64,000 bases of DNA. Origin: Alienimonas californiensis. GTDB lineage: Bacteria > Planctomycetota > Planctomycetia > Planctomycetales > Planctomycetaceae. Below the pieces are notes generated by a model that worked only from the letters and a program-made list of their open reading frames with translations, did not search any database and was not told the origin of the DNA. Made by a program: the position numbers and the translations under genes. Below, piece after piece: positions 8,756 through 17,827 of this stretch. The stretch covers positions 3,738,823-3,802,822 of the forward strand of contig NZ_CP036265.1 of NCBI RefSeq assembly GCF_007743815.1, read 5' to 3'. Position 1 is the stretch's first letter. Each line of letters opens with the position of its first letter.

Positions 8756-10008
8756 GCGACGGCCCGCCCCCGCCAGTCCCCGGCTCCCGCATCGAGGTCG
8801 TGGAGCGTGACGAACGGCTCGTGCTGCGCATCCCCGCCGGGGGACCTCGGGCCCGTTCGATCTTCTGGTTCGCGCTCTTTTGGAACGCCCTCTCGTGGGC
8901 GGTGGCCGGGACCTTCTGGGGCGTGGCCGTGGCGAACGGCGTCGACTGGAACCTCAAGCCGGCCGGGGGGCAGGACGGGCCGGTGCCGTGGTTCGTGCTG
9001 CCCCTCGTCGGGCTGTTCCCGGCCATCGGCGTCGGGCTGGTGATTTGGTGGTCGAAGCTGCGATTTACCCACACGCTGCTGTTCGCCGCCCCGGCCACGG
9101 GCGGCGAACCCGCCACGGTCGCGGTGCGGACGGAGTGGTTCGGCCGGGAGCGCACCCGCACGATTCGCCTCGAACCCGGGGACCGGGCGGAGCTGGAGGT
9201 CGCCTACGAGGAGAACGACAGGCCCCGCTACCGGGTGCGGGTCGGGCCGCAAGAGGAGAAGGACCGCACGCTGGCCTTTGGGACGGCGTGGGCGGACGAC
9301 GAGGTGCGCTGGGTCGCGGAGTCGATCAACCAGACCCTCGGCGTGGAGGCGGAGCGCTTCCCTGACGACGCGCCCGGCGCCCCGCCCCGCACGGCGCCCG
9401 TCGCGGCCGACGCGAATGCCGATCACCCGCACGTCCGGACCGGGCTCGACGCCCGCGGGCGGTCGATCGTGGAGGCCCGCTGCTGGCCCGGCTGGCCGCC
9501 GGGGAAGCGGACGCTGGCGGCCTTCATGACCGTGTCCGCCCTCGCCTGGTGGGCCGCCCTGATCTTCATCGCGGTGCGGGCCTTGCCGGACGCCGGGCAG
9601 GCGGGCGGGCGGGACCTGGTGGGTTTCCTGTTCCTCGTGCCGTTCGCCCTGGTGGGAATGATGATCATCAGCGTGCCGGTCGCCGTTTGCCGGGCGTCGG
9701 TGCGGACGACGATCGCGGAGGAGGGGCTGATCCTGCGATGGGGCGTGGGACTGCTGCGGTACACCTACCGCGTGCCGCGGGAGCGGATCTCGGCGGTGGT
9801 GGTGTGGGAGAACTTCGGCACGGTCCGGGACGCCCGGGGCAGCCGGCCGGTGACGGTCGCCGCCGTCCGGGTCGATCCGCCGGTCAAATTGGGATCGCAC
9901 GTGCCGCTGAGCCTCGGCGGGGGCCGTGAGGTGGCCGAGGACGTCGCCGGGCTGGTGCGACACCGCCTCGAATCGACCGGCTGGAGGCCGGTCCCCGATG
10001 GCCTCTGA
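8752..10008 (+). CDS. Unrecognised multi-pass membrane protein (paralogue 1)
   Basis: 418 aa from GTG 8752, which overlaps the HIT stop as GTGA. Two pairs of membrane helices are visible: about residues 30-55 and 75-100, and about 255-275 and 285-310, each pair followed by a soluble beta-rich segment (WFGRERTRTIRLEPGDRAEL; LRYTYRVPRERISAVVVWEN). This two-fold layout suggests internal duplication of a membrane-hairpin plus PH-like beta domain. The next gene has the same layout. Function unknown. Confidence 0.75.
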   Translation: MSDGPPPPVPGSRIEVVERDERLVLRIPAGGPRARSIFWFALFWNALSWAVAGTFWGVAVANGVDWNLKPAGGQDGPVPWFVLPLVGLFPAIGVGLVIWWSKLRFTHTLLFAAPATGGEPATVAVRTEWFGRERTRTIRLEPGDRAELEVAYEENDRPRYRVRVGPQEEKDRTLAFGTAWADDEVRWVAESINQTLGVEAERFPDDAPGAPPRTAPVAADANADHPHVRTGLDARGRSIVEARCWPGWPPGKRTLAAFMTVSALAWWAALIFIAVRALPDAGQAGGRDLVGFLFLVPFALVGMMIISVPVAVCRASVRTTIAEEGLILRWGVGLLRYTYRVPRERISAVVVWENFGTVRDARGSRPVTVAAVRVDPPVKLGSHVPLSLGGGREVAEDVAGLVRHRLESTGWRPVPDGL

Positions 10009-11296
10009 GCCCGCCCCGCCGACGCCGATCCGCCCCGCCGCGCCGCCGCTGAACGGCGCCGTTTTCGAGGCGTCATTCGGCCCGTCGCCGGCCTCACGCC
10101 CGCTGGCGTTCTGCGGGGCGCTCGCCGCCCTCGCGGCCGCGGGGTTCGGTCTGCTGTTTCTGATCGAGGCAGGGCTGGGGATGCGGGCGCGGGGGTTGGC
10201 CACCCTGGGCGAACTGGCGCAGGGGCTGGCCTGTTCGGCCGTTCCGCTACTCCTCTTGAGCGTTCACCTCTGGGAGTTCCGGCTCGAACTGGCCCGCAGT
10301 TGGTTCCGCGTCACGCCGGAGAGGCTCGAATGGGAGTGCGTCTGGTGGGGCGTGCGGCGGTTCGGGACGGTGGAGATCCTGCCGGGCGACGGGCTGCTGG
10401 ACGAACCCGGCCCGTGGTTCGGGGAGGAAACCAAGGCGGCGGTCTCCGCGATCGTCGGCGGCAAGACGACGCCCCTCACCCGACGCCTGAGCGGCGAGGA
10501 CGGCGCCCGGGTGCGGGCCGGCGTGGCGGGGGTCCTGGGCGTCCTCCCCGCCGGCCGGCCGGTCGGGCCGTGGCTGGCGCCGGCCGATCCGCAGGCCCCG
10601 CCGCACCCGCTGGTGCGGGTCCACCACGATGGGCGGGGCCGACCGGCCGTCATAACGCCGCTGGACGCCCGGCGGGGGTGGGGGCGTCGGGTCTTTGTGG
10701 CGCTCGGTGTGGCGTTGGCGTCTGCGATTCCGACTTTCTGGTGGGAACGGCGGTCGGAATGGGAGCCGGCCACGCTTGGGTCGTCATTCGGGTGGTCCGT
10801 CTGGGCAGCGGCCGGGCTGATCACGGGAGCCGCGGTCGCGGCGGCGCCGTGGGCCACGAGGCAGGTCGCGTTCCGGCGAGCCTGCAGCGTCGGCCCCCGC
10901 TGGCTGCGGGGGGAGGACCGACTGCTCGTCCGCACGGGCTGGGGCCGGCTGCGGTTCGGCCGGTCGGTTCGAGCCTCCGCCGTGTGCGACGTGGCGACGG
11001 CGCTCCACCTGCCGGCGCCGTGGGGATTGCCGCAGGCTCATGCGAAGATTTCCGGGTTGGAGGCGTTTCGCTGCCGACGGAACCCGGGGGCGGTCCTGGT
11101 TCACCCGGCCCGCTGGGCGCCCGCGGGGCGAACGGAACGGGCGCTGACCGGCCGCGCCCCCCGAGACCGTCCCGAGGCGTTCGCCGCCGCGGCGGCCGGA
11201 GCGGTGAAGGCGATGCTGATCGCCGAGGGCTGGCAGCCGCAGCCGCGGCAAGACTGGCGATTCGGCGTCTTCGAGGACGATCCCGCCGCCCCATGA
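9998..11296 (+). CDS. Unrecognised multi-pass membrane protein (paralogue 2)
   Basis: 432 aa from ATG 9998, overlapping the previous gene by 11 bp. Same order as its neighbour: two helices (about 35-55, 70-95), a beta-rich segment starting SWFRVTPERLEWECVWWGV, a second helix pair (about 230-250 and 265-285), and a second soluble segment ending near the C-terminus. Neighbouring paralogues with overlapping ends point to tandem duplication and a joint product. I do not recognise the family; a bacterial PH-like domain is a possibility by pattern only. Confidence 0.72.
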   Translation: MASEPAPPTPIRPAAPPLNGAVFEASFGPSPASRPLAFCGALAALAAAGFGLLFLIEAGLGMRARGLATLGELAQGLACSAVPLLLLSVHLWEFRLELARSWFRVTPERLEWECVWWGVRRFGTVEILPGDGLLDEPGPWFGEETKAAVSAIVGGKTTPLTRRLSGEDGARVRAGVAGVLGVLPAGRPVGPWLAPADPQAPPHPLVRVHHDGRGRPAVITPLDARRGWGRRVFVALGVALASAIPTFWWERRSEWEPATLGSSFGWSVWAAAGLITGAAVAAAPWATRQVAFRRACSVGPRWLRGEDRLLVRTGWGRLRFGRSVRASAVCDVATALHLPAPWGLPQAHAKISGLEAFRCRRNPGAVLVHPARWAPAGRTERALTGRAPRDRPEAFAAAAAGAVKAMLIAEGWQPQPRQDWRFGVFEDDPAAP

Positions 11297-11320
11297 CGCG
11301 GCCGCCGCCGGCCCCTCGCC

Positions 11321-11326
11321 TACCAT
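11321..11326 (+). promoter_or_regulatory. TACCAT -10-like element, six bases before GTG
   Basis: TACCAT ends exactly six bases before the GTG start at 11333. No convincing -35 sits 16-18 bp upstream. Same spacing as at 8396, 42024, 45744 and 56474. Confidence 0.4.
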
Positions 11327-11332
11327 CGCCGC

Positions 11333-12778
11333 GTGAATTCCCCGTCCGACGCCCCCCGCTCCCCAAAGCCCCGGCGGGAGCGGCGCGGGAAGCGACTCGG
11401 GTCGATGCCGTTGCACGCCGCGGTGCTGACGCTGGCCTGGCCGGTGCTGGGGGAGCAGATTCTGGGGTTCGGGGTCGGGCTGTTCGATACCTGGCTCAGC
11501 GGGCGGATCAGCTCCGGGGCGACGGCGGCGGTGGGGCTGGCGGCGTACGTCGCCTGGCTGGCGACAATGCTGTTCGGCGTGGTCAGCGTCGGCGCCACCG
11601 CGATCGTCGCCCGTCACTGGGGCGCCGGCGAGACCGCCCGGGCCAACGCCGTGGCGAACCGCGTGCTCGGTCTGGGACTGATCGCGGGGGGCCTCTACTA
11701 CGCCCTGATCTGGCCGCTCGCCCCGTACTTCGCCGCGGGGCTGCGGTTGGAGGGGGAAACGTTCGACATCGCCGTCCGCTACCTGCGGATCGACGGGCTG
11801 GGGCAGGTGATCACCGCGATGAGCCTCGCCGGGTTCGCCGCCCTGCGGGGGGCCGGGGATATGACCACGCCGCTGATCCTCGGGGCGGGGATGAACCTGC
11901 TGAACGCCGCCGCCAGTTGGGCGTTCGTCTACGGCGTGGAGGCGATCGGCCTGCCGGCGTGCGGGGCGAACGGGATCGTGTACGGCACCGTCGCGGCCCG
12001 CACCTTCGGCGGGTTGGCCCTGTTGGCGACGCTGGCCAGCGGTTCGACCCGACTCCGGCTGCTCGCCGCGGAGCTGCTGCCGGACCGTGCGACCACCGCC
12101 CGCGTGCTGAAGATCGGTCTGCCGGCCGCGGTCGACGGGGCGATCCGCTGGGCCGGTCACTTCGTGTTCCTGGCCCTGATCGCCGGCCTGCCCCTCACTG
12201 CGGCAGCGGGGGTGGGCTCGGCGGCGGATGACGACGGGGAGACGACCTTCGCCGCCCACATCGTCGCGGTGCGGCTGGAGGCGATCACGTATCTCCCGTC
12301 GGTCGCGTGGGGGGCGGCGGCGGCGACGATCGTGGGGCAGAGCCTCGGGGCGAAGCGGCTGCGGCGGGCGAAGGCCGTCGGGCACGTCGCCGCGGGGCAG
12401 TGCGCGGCGCTGGGGGCACTCATCAGCGCCCTGTTCCTGCTGGCCGCGGAGCCGCTGGTGGGCTTCATGCACCTCGACCCAGCGGTGCGGGCCGAGGCCG
12501 CCCCGGCGCTGCGGGCGCTGGCCCTCTGCCAGATCCCGCTGACCGGCAGCATCGTCTACGTCACCGCGTTGCGGGGGGCGGGGGAGACGCGCGTCCCGCT
12601 GCTGCTCACGCTGGCGGGGATGTACGGCCTGCGGTTGCCGCTGGCGTGGGTCGGCGGCGTGTGGCTGGGCTGGGGGCTGCCGGGGGCGTATCTGGGGATG
12701 TTCGGCGACGTCGCGTTCCGGGCGACGGCGGGGGGGATCTGGTACCGCGTCGGCGGGTGGTGGCGGAAGGAGGTCTGA
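11333..12778 (+). CDS. MATE family efflux transporter
   Basis: 481 aa from GTG 11333. Twelve membrane helices in two MatE halves; the first half begins LTLAWPVLGEQILGFGVGLFDTW and contains AALRGAGDMTTPLI, the second contains SVAWGAAAATIVGQSLGAK and VTALRGAGETRVPLL, the usual pseudo-symmetry markers. Such proteins export cationic compounds or metabolites in exchange for Na+ or H+. A charged 25-residue N-terminal tail precedes the first helix. A short acidic insert (ADDDGETT) lies in the central loop. Confidence 0.93.
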   Translation: MNSPSDAPRSPKPRRERRGKRLGSMPLHAAVLTLAWPVLGEQILGFGVGLFDTWLSGRISSGATAAVGLAAYVAWLATMLFGVVSVGATAIVARHWGAGETARANAVANRVLGLGLIAGGLYYALIWPLAPYFAAGLRLEGETFDIAVRYLRIDGLGQVITAMSLAGFAALRGAGDMTTPLILGAGMNLLNAAASWAFVYGVEAIGLPACGANGIVYGTVAARTFGGLALLATLASGSTRLRLLAAELLPDRATTARVLKIGLPAAVDGAIRWAGHFVFLALIAGLPLTAAAGVGSAADDDGETTFAAHIVAVRLEAITYLPSVAWGAAAATIVGQSLGAKRLRRAKAVGHVAAGQCAALGALISALFLLAAEPLVGFMHLDPAVRAEAAPALRALALCQIPLTGSIVYVTALRGAGETRVPLLLTLAGMYGLRLPLAWVGGVWLGWGLPGAYLGMFGDVAFRATAGGIWYRVGGWWRKEV

Positions 12779-12831
12779 CTCGCCACATTGGATGCGTTCG
12801 CCCTTCCCGTTGTCGTTTGAGGCCCCGTCCG

Positions 12832-13584
12832 ATGCTTCGTTCCCGCGTGTTGCTCTCCGGCCTGTGCGTTCCGCTGCTCGCCGCGACCGCGGTCGGCTTT
12901 CAGGAATGGAAAAGCGGCATCAAGTGGGAGGAGCCGAAGGTCGTCACCCCCGGCGAGACCGCCGCGGACCCGCCCTCGGACGCGATCATCCTGTTCGGCG
13001 GCACCGATTTGTCGGCGTGGGAAGGCGCCGACAAATGGAAGATCGAGCACGGCGTCGCCACGGTGAACGGCGGCACGATTAAGACGAAGCAGTCGTTCGG
13101 CGACTGCCAGGTGCATCTGGAGTTCCGCAGCCCCGCCGAGGTGAAAGGCAGCGGGCAGGGCCGCGGCAACAGCGGGCTGCACCTGATGGAGCAGTACGAG
13201 GTGCAGATCCTCGACTCCTACGACAACACCACCTACTACGACGGGCAGGCCTCCTCAATCTACAAGCAGAGCCCGCCGCTGGTGAACGCCTCCCGCCCGC
13301 CGGGCACCTGGCAGACCTACGACATCCTCTTTGAAGCCCCGAAATTCGACGAGCACGGCGCGCTCGTCCGGCCGGCGTACGTCACCGTGCTGCACAACGG
13401 CGTCGCCACGCAGGTGCATCAGGAGATCCTCGGCGGCACCGCCTGGCACAAGCCGCCCAGCTACGACAGCAAGGCGGAGAAGGCCCCGATGACCCTCCAG
13501 TGGCACAACAACCCGGTCAGCTTTCGCAACATCTGGGTGCGCGAGTTGGAACTGGACCGCGGCGAGCAGTACCCGGACGCCTGA
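12832..13584 (+). CDS. Secreted DUF1080 (3-keto-disaccharide hydrolase fold) protein 1
   Basis: 250 aa from ATG 12832. A signal peptide (LLSGLCVPLLAATAVGF) precedes the domain with GGTDLSAWEG, GTIKTKQSFGDCQVHLEFR, GRGNSGLHLMEQYEVQILDS, a hallmark of DUF1080, and a final FRNIWVRELE strand. Members are glycoside-processing enzymes or carbohydrate-binding proteins abundant in planctomycetes. It sits 56 bp upstream of a close paralogue that ends with an almost identical peptide, so the two are a recent tandem duplication. Confidence 0.92.
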   Translation: MLRSRVLLSGLCVPLLAATAVGFQEWKSGIKWEEPKVVTPGETAADPPSDAIILFGGTDLSAWEGADKWKIEHGVATVNGGTIKTKQSFGDCQVHLEFRSPAEVKGSGQGRGNSGLHLMEQYEVQILDSYDNTTYYDGQASSIYKQSPPLVNASRPPGTWQTYDILFEAPKFDEHGALVRPAYVTVLHNGVATQVHQEILGGTAWHKPPSYDSKAEKAPMTLQWHNNPVSFRNIWVRELELDRGEQYPDA

Positions 13585-13640
13585 CGCCCGACCGCCGTTC
13601 GCTCCGTTTCCTGCCGCACCTTCTGACAGAAGCTCCGCCG

Positions 13641-14405
13641 ATGTTCCGTCGCTCCACACTGCTCGCCGGCCTGTGCCTCCCGGCGCTCGCCGCCACCGCG
13701 GTCGGCTTTCAGGAGTGGAAAAGCGGGATCGAGTGGAAGGAGCCGGCGATCGTTACGCCCGGCGAGACCGCGGTCGCTCCGCCCTCGGACGCGATTATCC
13801 TGTTCGGCGGGACGGACCTCTCCGCCTTCAACGGCGGCGAGAAGTGGGAGGTGAAGCACGGCGTCGCCACCGCCGGCGGCGGGACCATCTCCACGAAGCA
13901 GAAGTTCGGCGACGTCCAGGTTCATCTCGAGTTCCGCAGCCCCCTGGAGGTGGAGGGCCAGGGGCAGGGCCGCGGCAACAGCGGGCTGTACCTGATGAAC
14001 CGTTACGAGGTGCAGATCATGGACTCGTACGAGAACCAGACGCAGTTCGACAGTCAGGCCGCGGCTCTCTACAAGCAGTCCCCGCCGCTGGTGAACGCCT
14101 GCCGCCCGCCGGGCGCCTGGCAGACCTACGACGTGCTGTTCGAGGCCCCGCGGTTCGACGAGAACGGCGTCGTCGTCCGCCCGGCCTACGCGACCGTGAT
14201 CCACAACGGCGTCGCCGTGCAGGTGCGGAAACAACTGAACGGCGCCACCGCCCGCAACCCGCGGCTCGGCAAGCGGCACGTCTACGAGGCGCACCCGCTG
14301 AAGGAGTCGTTCAACCTCCAGTGGCACGGCGACAAAGTCAGCTTCCGCAACATCTGGGTGCGCGAGTTGGAGCTGGATCGCGGCGAGACGTACCCGGACG
14401 CCTGA
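13641..14405 (+). CDS. Secreted DUF1080 (3-keto-disaccharide hydrolase fold) protein 2
   Basis: 254 aa from ATG 13641, with signal peptide LLAGLCLPALAATAVGF. The same motifs as its neighbour are present (GGTDLSAFNG, GNSGLYLMNRYEVQIMDS, FRNIWVRELELDRGE). The main difference is the loop before the last strands, where LNGATARNPRLGKRHVYEAH replaces a shorter sequence, so substrate preference may differ. Followed six bases later by a full palindromic element. Confidence 0.92.
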   Translation: MFRRSTLLAGLCLPALAATAVGFQEWKSGIEWKEPAIVTPGETAVAPPSDAIILFGGTDLSAFNGGEKWEVKHGVATAGGGTISTKQKFGDVQVHLEFRSPLEVEGQGQGRGNSGLYLMNRYEVQIMDSYENQTQFDSQAAALYKQSPPLVNACRPPGAWQTYDVLFEAPRFDENGVVVRPAYATVIHNGVAVQVRKQLNGATARNPRLGKRHVYEAHPLKESFNLQWHGDKVSFRNIWVRELELDRGETYPDA

Positions 14406-14410
14406 TCCGG

Positions 14411-14474
14411 TTCGCCGTCGCCGTTAGGCGGCGAGATTCCAGAGCGACGCGCGCCGCCTAGCGGCGACGGCGAA
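14411..14474. terminator. Family-A element, full hairpin (64 bp)
   Basis: Left arm 14411-14435 and right arm 14450-14474 are near-perfect reverse complements (two mismatches); the right arm is the exact reverse complement of the 25-bp arm at 48288-48312. Located between the convergent DUF1080 and maf genes, so it can act as a bidirectional terminator. Confidence 0.8.
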
Positions 14475-14486
14475 GCGGGGGGAGCC

Positions 14487-15110
14487 TCAAGGGAGGTCGT
14501 GCCCCGCGTCTCGCAGCCACGCGGCGACGGTGAGCAGCGGGAGGCCGATGACGGCGGTCCAGTCGGCGGCGTCGATCCGCTCGAACAGCGCCAGTCCGCC
14601 GGGCTCTTCGAGCTTGAAGCTGCCGGCGCAGTTGACCGGGTTCACCTTCGCCACGTAGGCCCGCAAGCGGTCGTCGGAGAGCGGGTGCAGGACGAGGTCG
14701 GACCGCACCACGGTCGCCCGCCGCCGCTCGCCGGGGCCGGCGAGGGCGACGCCGCAGAACAGGCTCAGCCCGCCGTCGCGGGCGGCGATCAACTGGGCCA
14801 GTGCCCGCTCCGGCGTGCCGGGCTTGGAGACGATCTCGCCCCCCGCCACCGCGACCTGATCGCTGCCGAGGCAGGCGGCCTGCGGGTTTCGCTCCGCCAC
14901 CGCCTCCGCCTTCAACACGGCGAGACGTTCGGCGAGGGCGGCGGGGTCCGCCGGTTTCGATATGGACAGGGCCGCCGTCACCGCCTCCTCGTCGACACCG
15001 GGCGACTGCTGCGTGTACGACACGCCGAGGCGGTCCAGCAGCATGGCCCGGTAGGGCGAGGTGCTGGCGAGGATCAGCGGCGGCGGGGCAGGTGGTTCGG
15101 CCCCGCTCAT
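14487..15110 (-). CDS. maf: Maf/YceF-type nucleoside triphosphate pyrophosphatase
   Basis: 207 aa from ATG 15110. Visible: LILASTSPYRAMLLDRLGV at the start (Ser-rich NTP loop), the SPGVDEEAV segment, GSDQVAV with the acidic residue, SKPGTPERALAQL, and NPVNCAGSFKLE near the C-terminus. This subgroup hydrolyses modified or canonical nucleoside triphosphates in the cytoplasm; the NCAGSFK motif fits the YceF (m7GTP) branch. Its start overlaps the stop of the upstream transglutaminase-like gene (ATGA), so the two form an operon. Confidence 0.93.
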   Translation of the reverse strand: MSGAEPPAPPPLILASTSPYRAMLLDRLGVSYTQQSPGVDEEAVTAALSISKPADPAALAERLAVLKAEAVAERNPQAACLGSDQVAVAGGEIVSKPGTPERALAQLIAARDGGLSLFCGVALAGPGERRRATVVRSDLVLHPLSDDRLRAYVAKVNPVNCAGSFKLEEPGGLALFERIDAADWTAVIGLPLLTVAAWLRDAGHDLP

Positions 15111-16672
15111 TTCGACTCGACGACTGTCACGGTCAGACGGCCGATCACTTCCAGCATCGGCAGGAAACTGGCGACCGGGGAGGCGTCGTCGTCACTCAGG
15201 TCGCTGCGGCCGAGCAGCAGGTGCCCGCCGCCGATCGCCCCGCCGGTGATCGTCGGGTCCAGCGGCACCCACAGCGCCTCGGCCGGGCCGGCGGGGCCGT
15301 CGGCGTCCAGCAGGGCCTCGACCCACATGTGCCCGCCCATCTGCCCGCGGCCGGGGATCGTCACCAGTCCCACGCAGACCCGGCTGGGCACGCCGCGGGC
15401 CCGCAGCATCGCGGCGCACAGCACGCTGTGCTCCGTGCAGTCGCCGGAAAGGTTCTCCGCGACCTCCGCGGCGCTGGCCAGGGCGGTGCTGAAGTTCTTG
15501 TCCGTCAGCACCCGGCTCACGTACTCCGCACAGCCCTCGGCAATCCGCCCGGCGGAGGCGTCCTCCGGGGCCGCGGCCTTCGCGTGTTCGATCACCCGCG
15601 GATCGTCGCTCTGCAGGTAGCGGGTCGACTTGAGCAGGTCCGGGGCGACCCCCGCGGTCGCCTCCCGCATGACCGGCAGACCGACCACCGTGATCTTGGC
15701 CTGTTCGCCGGTCCCCTTCAGGGGCTCGACCTGTTGGGAAGCCGTCGACAGAAACAGCTTCGTCGCCTCGGCCCCCTCGACGGTCACCCGGTAGACGACC
15801 TGCTGCGTGCTGTGGACGTTCGGCACCACGTCCACGGCGACGAGGGTGTCGAAGCCCATGTCGGCGCCCTTATTGAAGACGGCCCGCACGGCTTCCTCCT
15901 GGCTCACCTCGTAGGTCAGCAGCTTCTGGCCGAGGAAGTCCATCGACTCGAACACCGACTCGCCCTCCTCGTCCACGTACAGCGTGGTCGGGAAGGGCAG
16001 CACGTCCTGGGCGACCGTCACCACCGTGAGCGAACGGCGTTCGCCCGTCGGCGTGACGACCGGCTCCGCGGCGGCGGCCTTTGTCAGCGTGACGGTGCCC
16101 ACCTTTCCCAGTTCCGGGAAGTACGTTTTGAAGCTGAGCGGCTTCCCCGGCGTGAGGGCGTCGCCGGTGAGCACGTCGTCGAGGTAGGCGGGGCTTTTCA
16201 GGTCGGCCGGCAAGTCGACGTCACGGGTGGACTCCTTGCCGCCGACGGTCGTGGTGAGGTGCAGCACGTCGCCCTCGCGGACGCCGACGGCCCGCGTCGG
16301 GGCGGCGCCGGGGTTCTTGGTGACGAGGGTGAACCCCCGCAGAGCGCCGTCGGCGGACTCCGTCGTCTCCAACTCGACCGTCATCGCGATCGACTGGCCG
16401 AACCGCTGGAACTCCATGCTGGTCTCTTGCTCCGTCCGCGTGCCGGCGTTCGGGCCGTCGCCGAGGGGAGCGGTCGTGGTGCGGGTCCAGCCGATCTTCT
16501 CCCCGCCGAGCGTGAGGACGGACCAGGCGGTCTCCCCCGCGGGGTTCAGCTCACTGCCCGCCGGGGCGACCGGGGCGGACTCCTCCTGGGCCGGGGCGAA
16601 CTGTGCCGGGAGGCCCAGGGCGGCGGCGGCGAGCGACAGCGCCGCGAAGGGCGGGAGGGCGAAACGAAGCAT
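15107..16672 (-). CDS. Secreted transglutaminase-like protein
   Basis: 521 aa from ATG 16672, with a signal peptide of about 25 residues ending near PAQFAPAQE. The N-terminal 380 residues form a beta-rich region (GEKIGWTRTTTAPL, LTVVTVAQDVLPFPTTLYVD) usual for this family. The transglutaminase core near the C-terminus keeps the Cys-His-Asp triad: C412 in GDCTEHSVL, H448 in GGHMWVEA and D472 in PLDPT. Acts outside the cytoplasm, probably as a protease or amide-bond enzyme; the substrate is unknown. A TAGGAT -10-like site lies at 16711-16706. Confidence 0.9.
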   Translation of the reverse strand: MLRFALPPFAALSLAAAALGLPAQFAPAQEESAPVAPAGSELNPAGETAWSVLTLGGEKIGWTRTTTAPLGDGPNAGTRTEQETSMEFQRFGQSIAMTVELETTESADGALRGFTLVTKNPGAAPTRAVGVREGDVLHLTTTVGGKESTRDVDLPADLKSPAYLDDVLTGDALTPGKPLSFKTYFPELGKVGTVTLTKAAAAEPVVTPTGERRSLTVVTVAQDVLPFPTTLYVDEEGESVFESMDFLGQKLLTYEVSQEEAVRAVFNKGADMGFDTLVAVDVVPNVHSTQQVVYRVTVEGAEATKLFLSTASQQVEPLKGTGEQAKITVVGLPVMREATAGVAPDLLKSTRYLQSDDPRVIEHAKAAAPEDASAGRIAEGCAEYVSRVLTDKNFSTALASAAEVAENLSGDCTEHSVLCAAMLRARGVPSRVCVGLVTIPGRGQMGGHMWVEALLDADGPAGPAEALWVPLDPTITGGAIGGGHLLLGRSDLSDDDASPVASFLPMLEVIGRLTVTVVESK

Positions 16673-17043
16673 GCGGTACCGAACGGACGGGCGGCGGGGG
16701 CCGGAATCCTACCGGGAGCGGGCGCCGGCGGGGAGATGAGCGGTTCCGGTGGGGCACGCCGGCGAGGGCGGGCTTGCGGGCGGGGGCGAGGTGTGCGGGC
16801 TGCTCCGACCGCGCGGGGCGGCGGAGCGGGTTCCGTGCGGGCGCGGAGGGAAACTTCGCGCCGGCGCCCCGGACGCGGGGTAGGTTCGTTCGCGACCGCG
16901 GCGATTCGCTCCCGTCCCAGCCGGGCGGGAGGGAATCGACCGCAGGTCGCCGCCGCTGAGGAGGACGCGGCCGCCGGACGGCATCGGGTTCCTGACGAAC
17001 CCCCGTCGGTCCGGCTCCCCGCCTCCCCCCGCCCGACGCCGGC
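16673..17043. other. Divergent intergenic region, 371 bp
   Basis: Separates the minus-strand transglutaminase gene from the plus-strand hypothetical at 17044. No protein with sensible composition is visible; open frames here are GC-rich shadows. TAGGAT (16711-16706, minus) could be a -10 for the left gene and TAGGTT (16880-16885, plus) for the right one, neither with a clear -35. Confidence 0.5.
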
Positions 17044-17724
17044 ATGAGTTTCCTCACCGAATTCCTGAAAACCCGCGGCGGCGGCCCCGACGCCTCCGCT
17101 CCCAGCAGCTTCGGCGGGCTTTCCGACGAGCAGCTGGAACGGCACCTGAAGGTCGCCAAGTACGGCGACTTCACGCTGACCGACGCCGTCCGCCCCGCCT
17201 ACGACCTGCGGGTCGTCCCGAAGGCCGGCTATCGCCGCGATCACTTCGTGGACAGCGCCAGCGGCGTGCGGGTGCCGGTCCTGATGGCCTCCGCCAGCCG
17301 GGAGGTCCTGTTCGAGGTGTTCCTCGATCTGCTCGACCCGCTGGGGGACGAGGTGGACGTGGTCCTCGAAAGCAGCCACTCCGCGGGGAAGAGCGGCCAC
17401 CGGGACCTGGTCCGCGAGGGCATCGACCTGCCGGTGCTCAAGAGCGCCCTGTACGACTTCGAGGAGGAGATCCTCGACGACGGCTGCCTCGGCATCGCCG
17501 TGCTGAACGCCAAGGTCCCGCTGGAGGTCCAGTTCGACGAGCACAAGCTGCTCGTGATGTACGGCCAGGACCTGTTCGAGTTCGAAAAGGTCCTGTTCGA
17601 ACACCGCCTGACCCGGGACGACGGCATGAAGTTCGTCACCGAGGCCGAGCACGTGCACAGCAGCACGGACGAACTCGCCGAGGCGTTCTCGAAGCTGTCG
17701 TACGAGATCAGCGCCGAGGCGTAA
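17044..17724 (+). CDS. Conserved-looking acidic protein of unknown function
   Basis: 226 aa from ATG 17044. Soluble, no signal peptide or membrane segment. An N-terminal amphipathic stretch (SFLTEFLKTRGGG) is followed by a low-complexity linker and then a compact acidic alpha/beta region (RRDHFVDSASGVRVPVLMAS; DEVDVVLESSHSAGKSGH; LEVQFDEHKLLVMYG). The codon and residue use looks like a genuine house-keeping gene. I do not recognise a family. It stands alone and converges on the protease gene across an 18-bp-arm hairpin. Confidence 0.75.
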   Translation: MSFLTEFLKTRGGGPDASAPSSFGGLSDEQLERHLKVAKYGDFTLTDAVRPAYDLRVVPKAGYRRDHFVDSASGVRVPVLMASASREVLFEVFLDLLDPLGDEVDVVLESSHSAGKSGHRDLVREGIDLPVLKSALYDFEEEILDDGCLGIAVLNAKVPLEVQFDEHKLLVMYGQDLFEFEKVLFEHRLTRDDGMKFVTEAEHVHSSTDELAEAFSKLSYEISAEA

Positions 17725-17743
17725 GCCGCGAGTGTGAACCGCG

Positions 17744-17820
17744 AGAGCCGCGACCGTCAGGGAGCGCGGGAACCGGCCGTCGGTCGGACCCGCACGGCGC
17801 TGCCTGACGGTCGCGGCTCT
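17744..17820. terminator. 77-bp inverted repeat, convergent terminator
   Basis: Arms 17744-17761 (AGAGCCGCGACCGTCAGG) and 17803-17820 are perfect 18-bp reverse complements, with T residues just after (TTTCGG). Placed between convergent stops at 17724 and 17828. Only one copy in this window. Confidence 0.75.
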
Positions 17821-17827
17821 TTCGGTC

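Noticed and set aside
12307-12831. Extension of the first DUF1080 frame upstream of its signal peptide
   Set aside because: It overlaps the MATE gene and would bury the signal peptide; ATG 12832 fits export.
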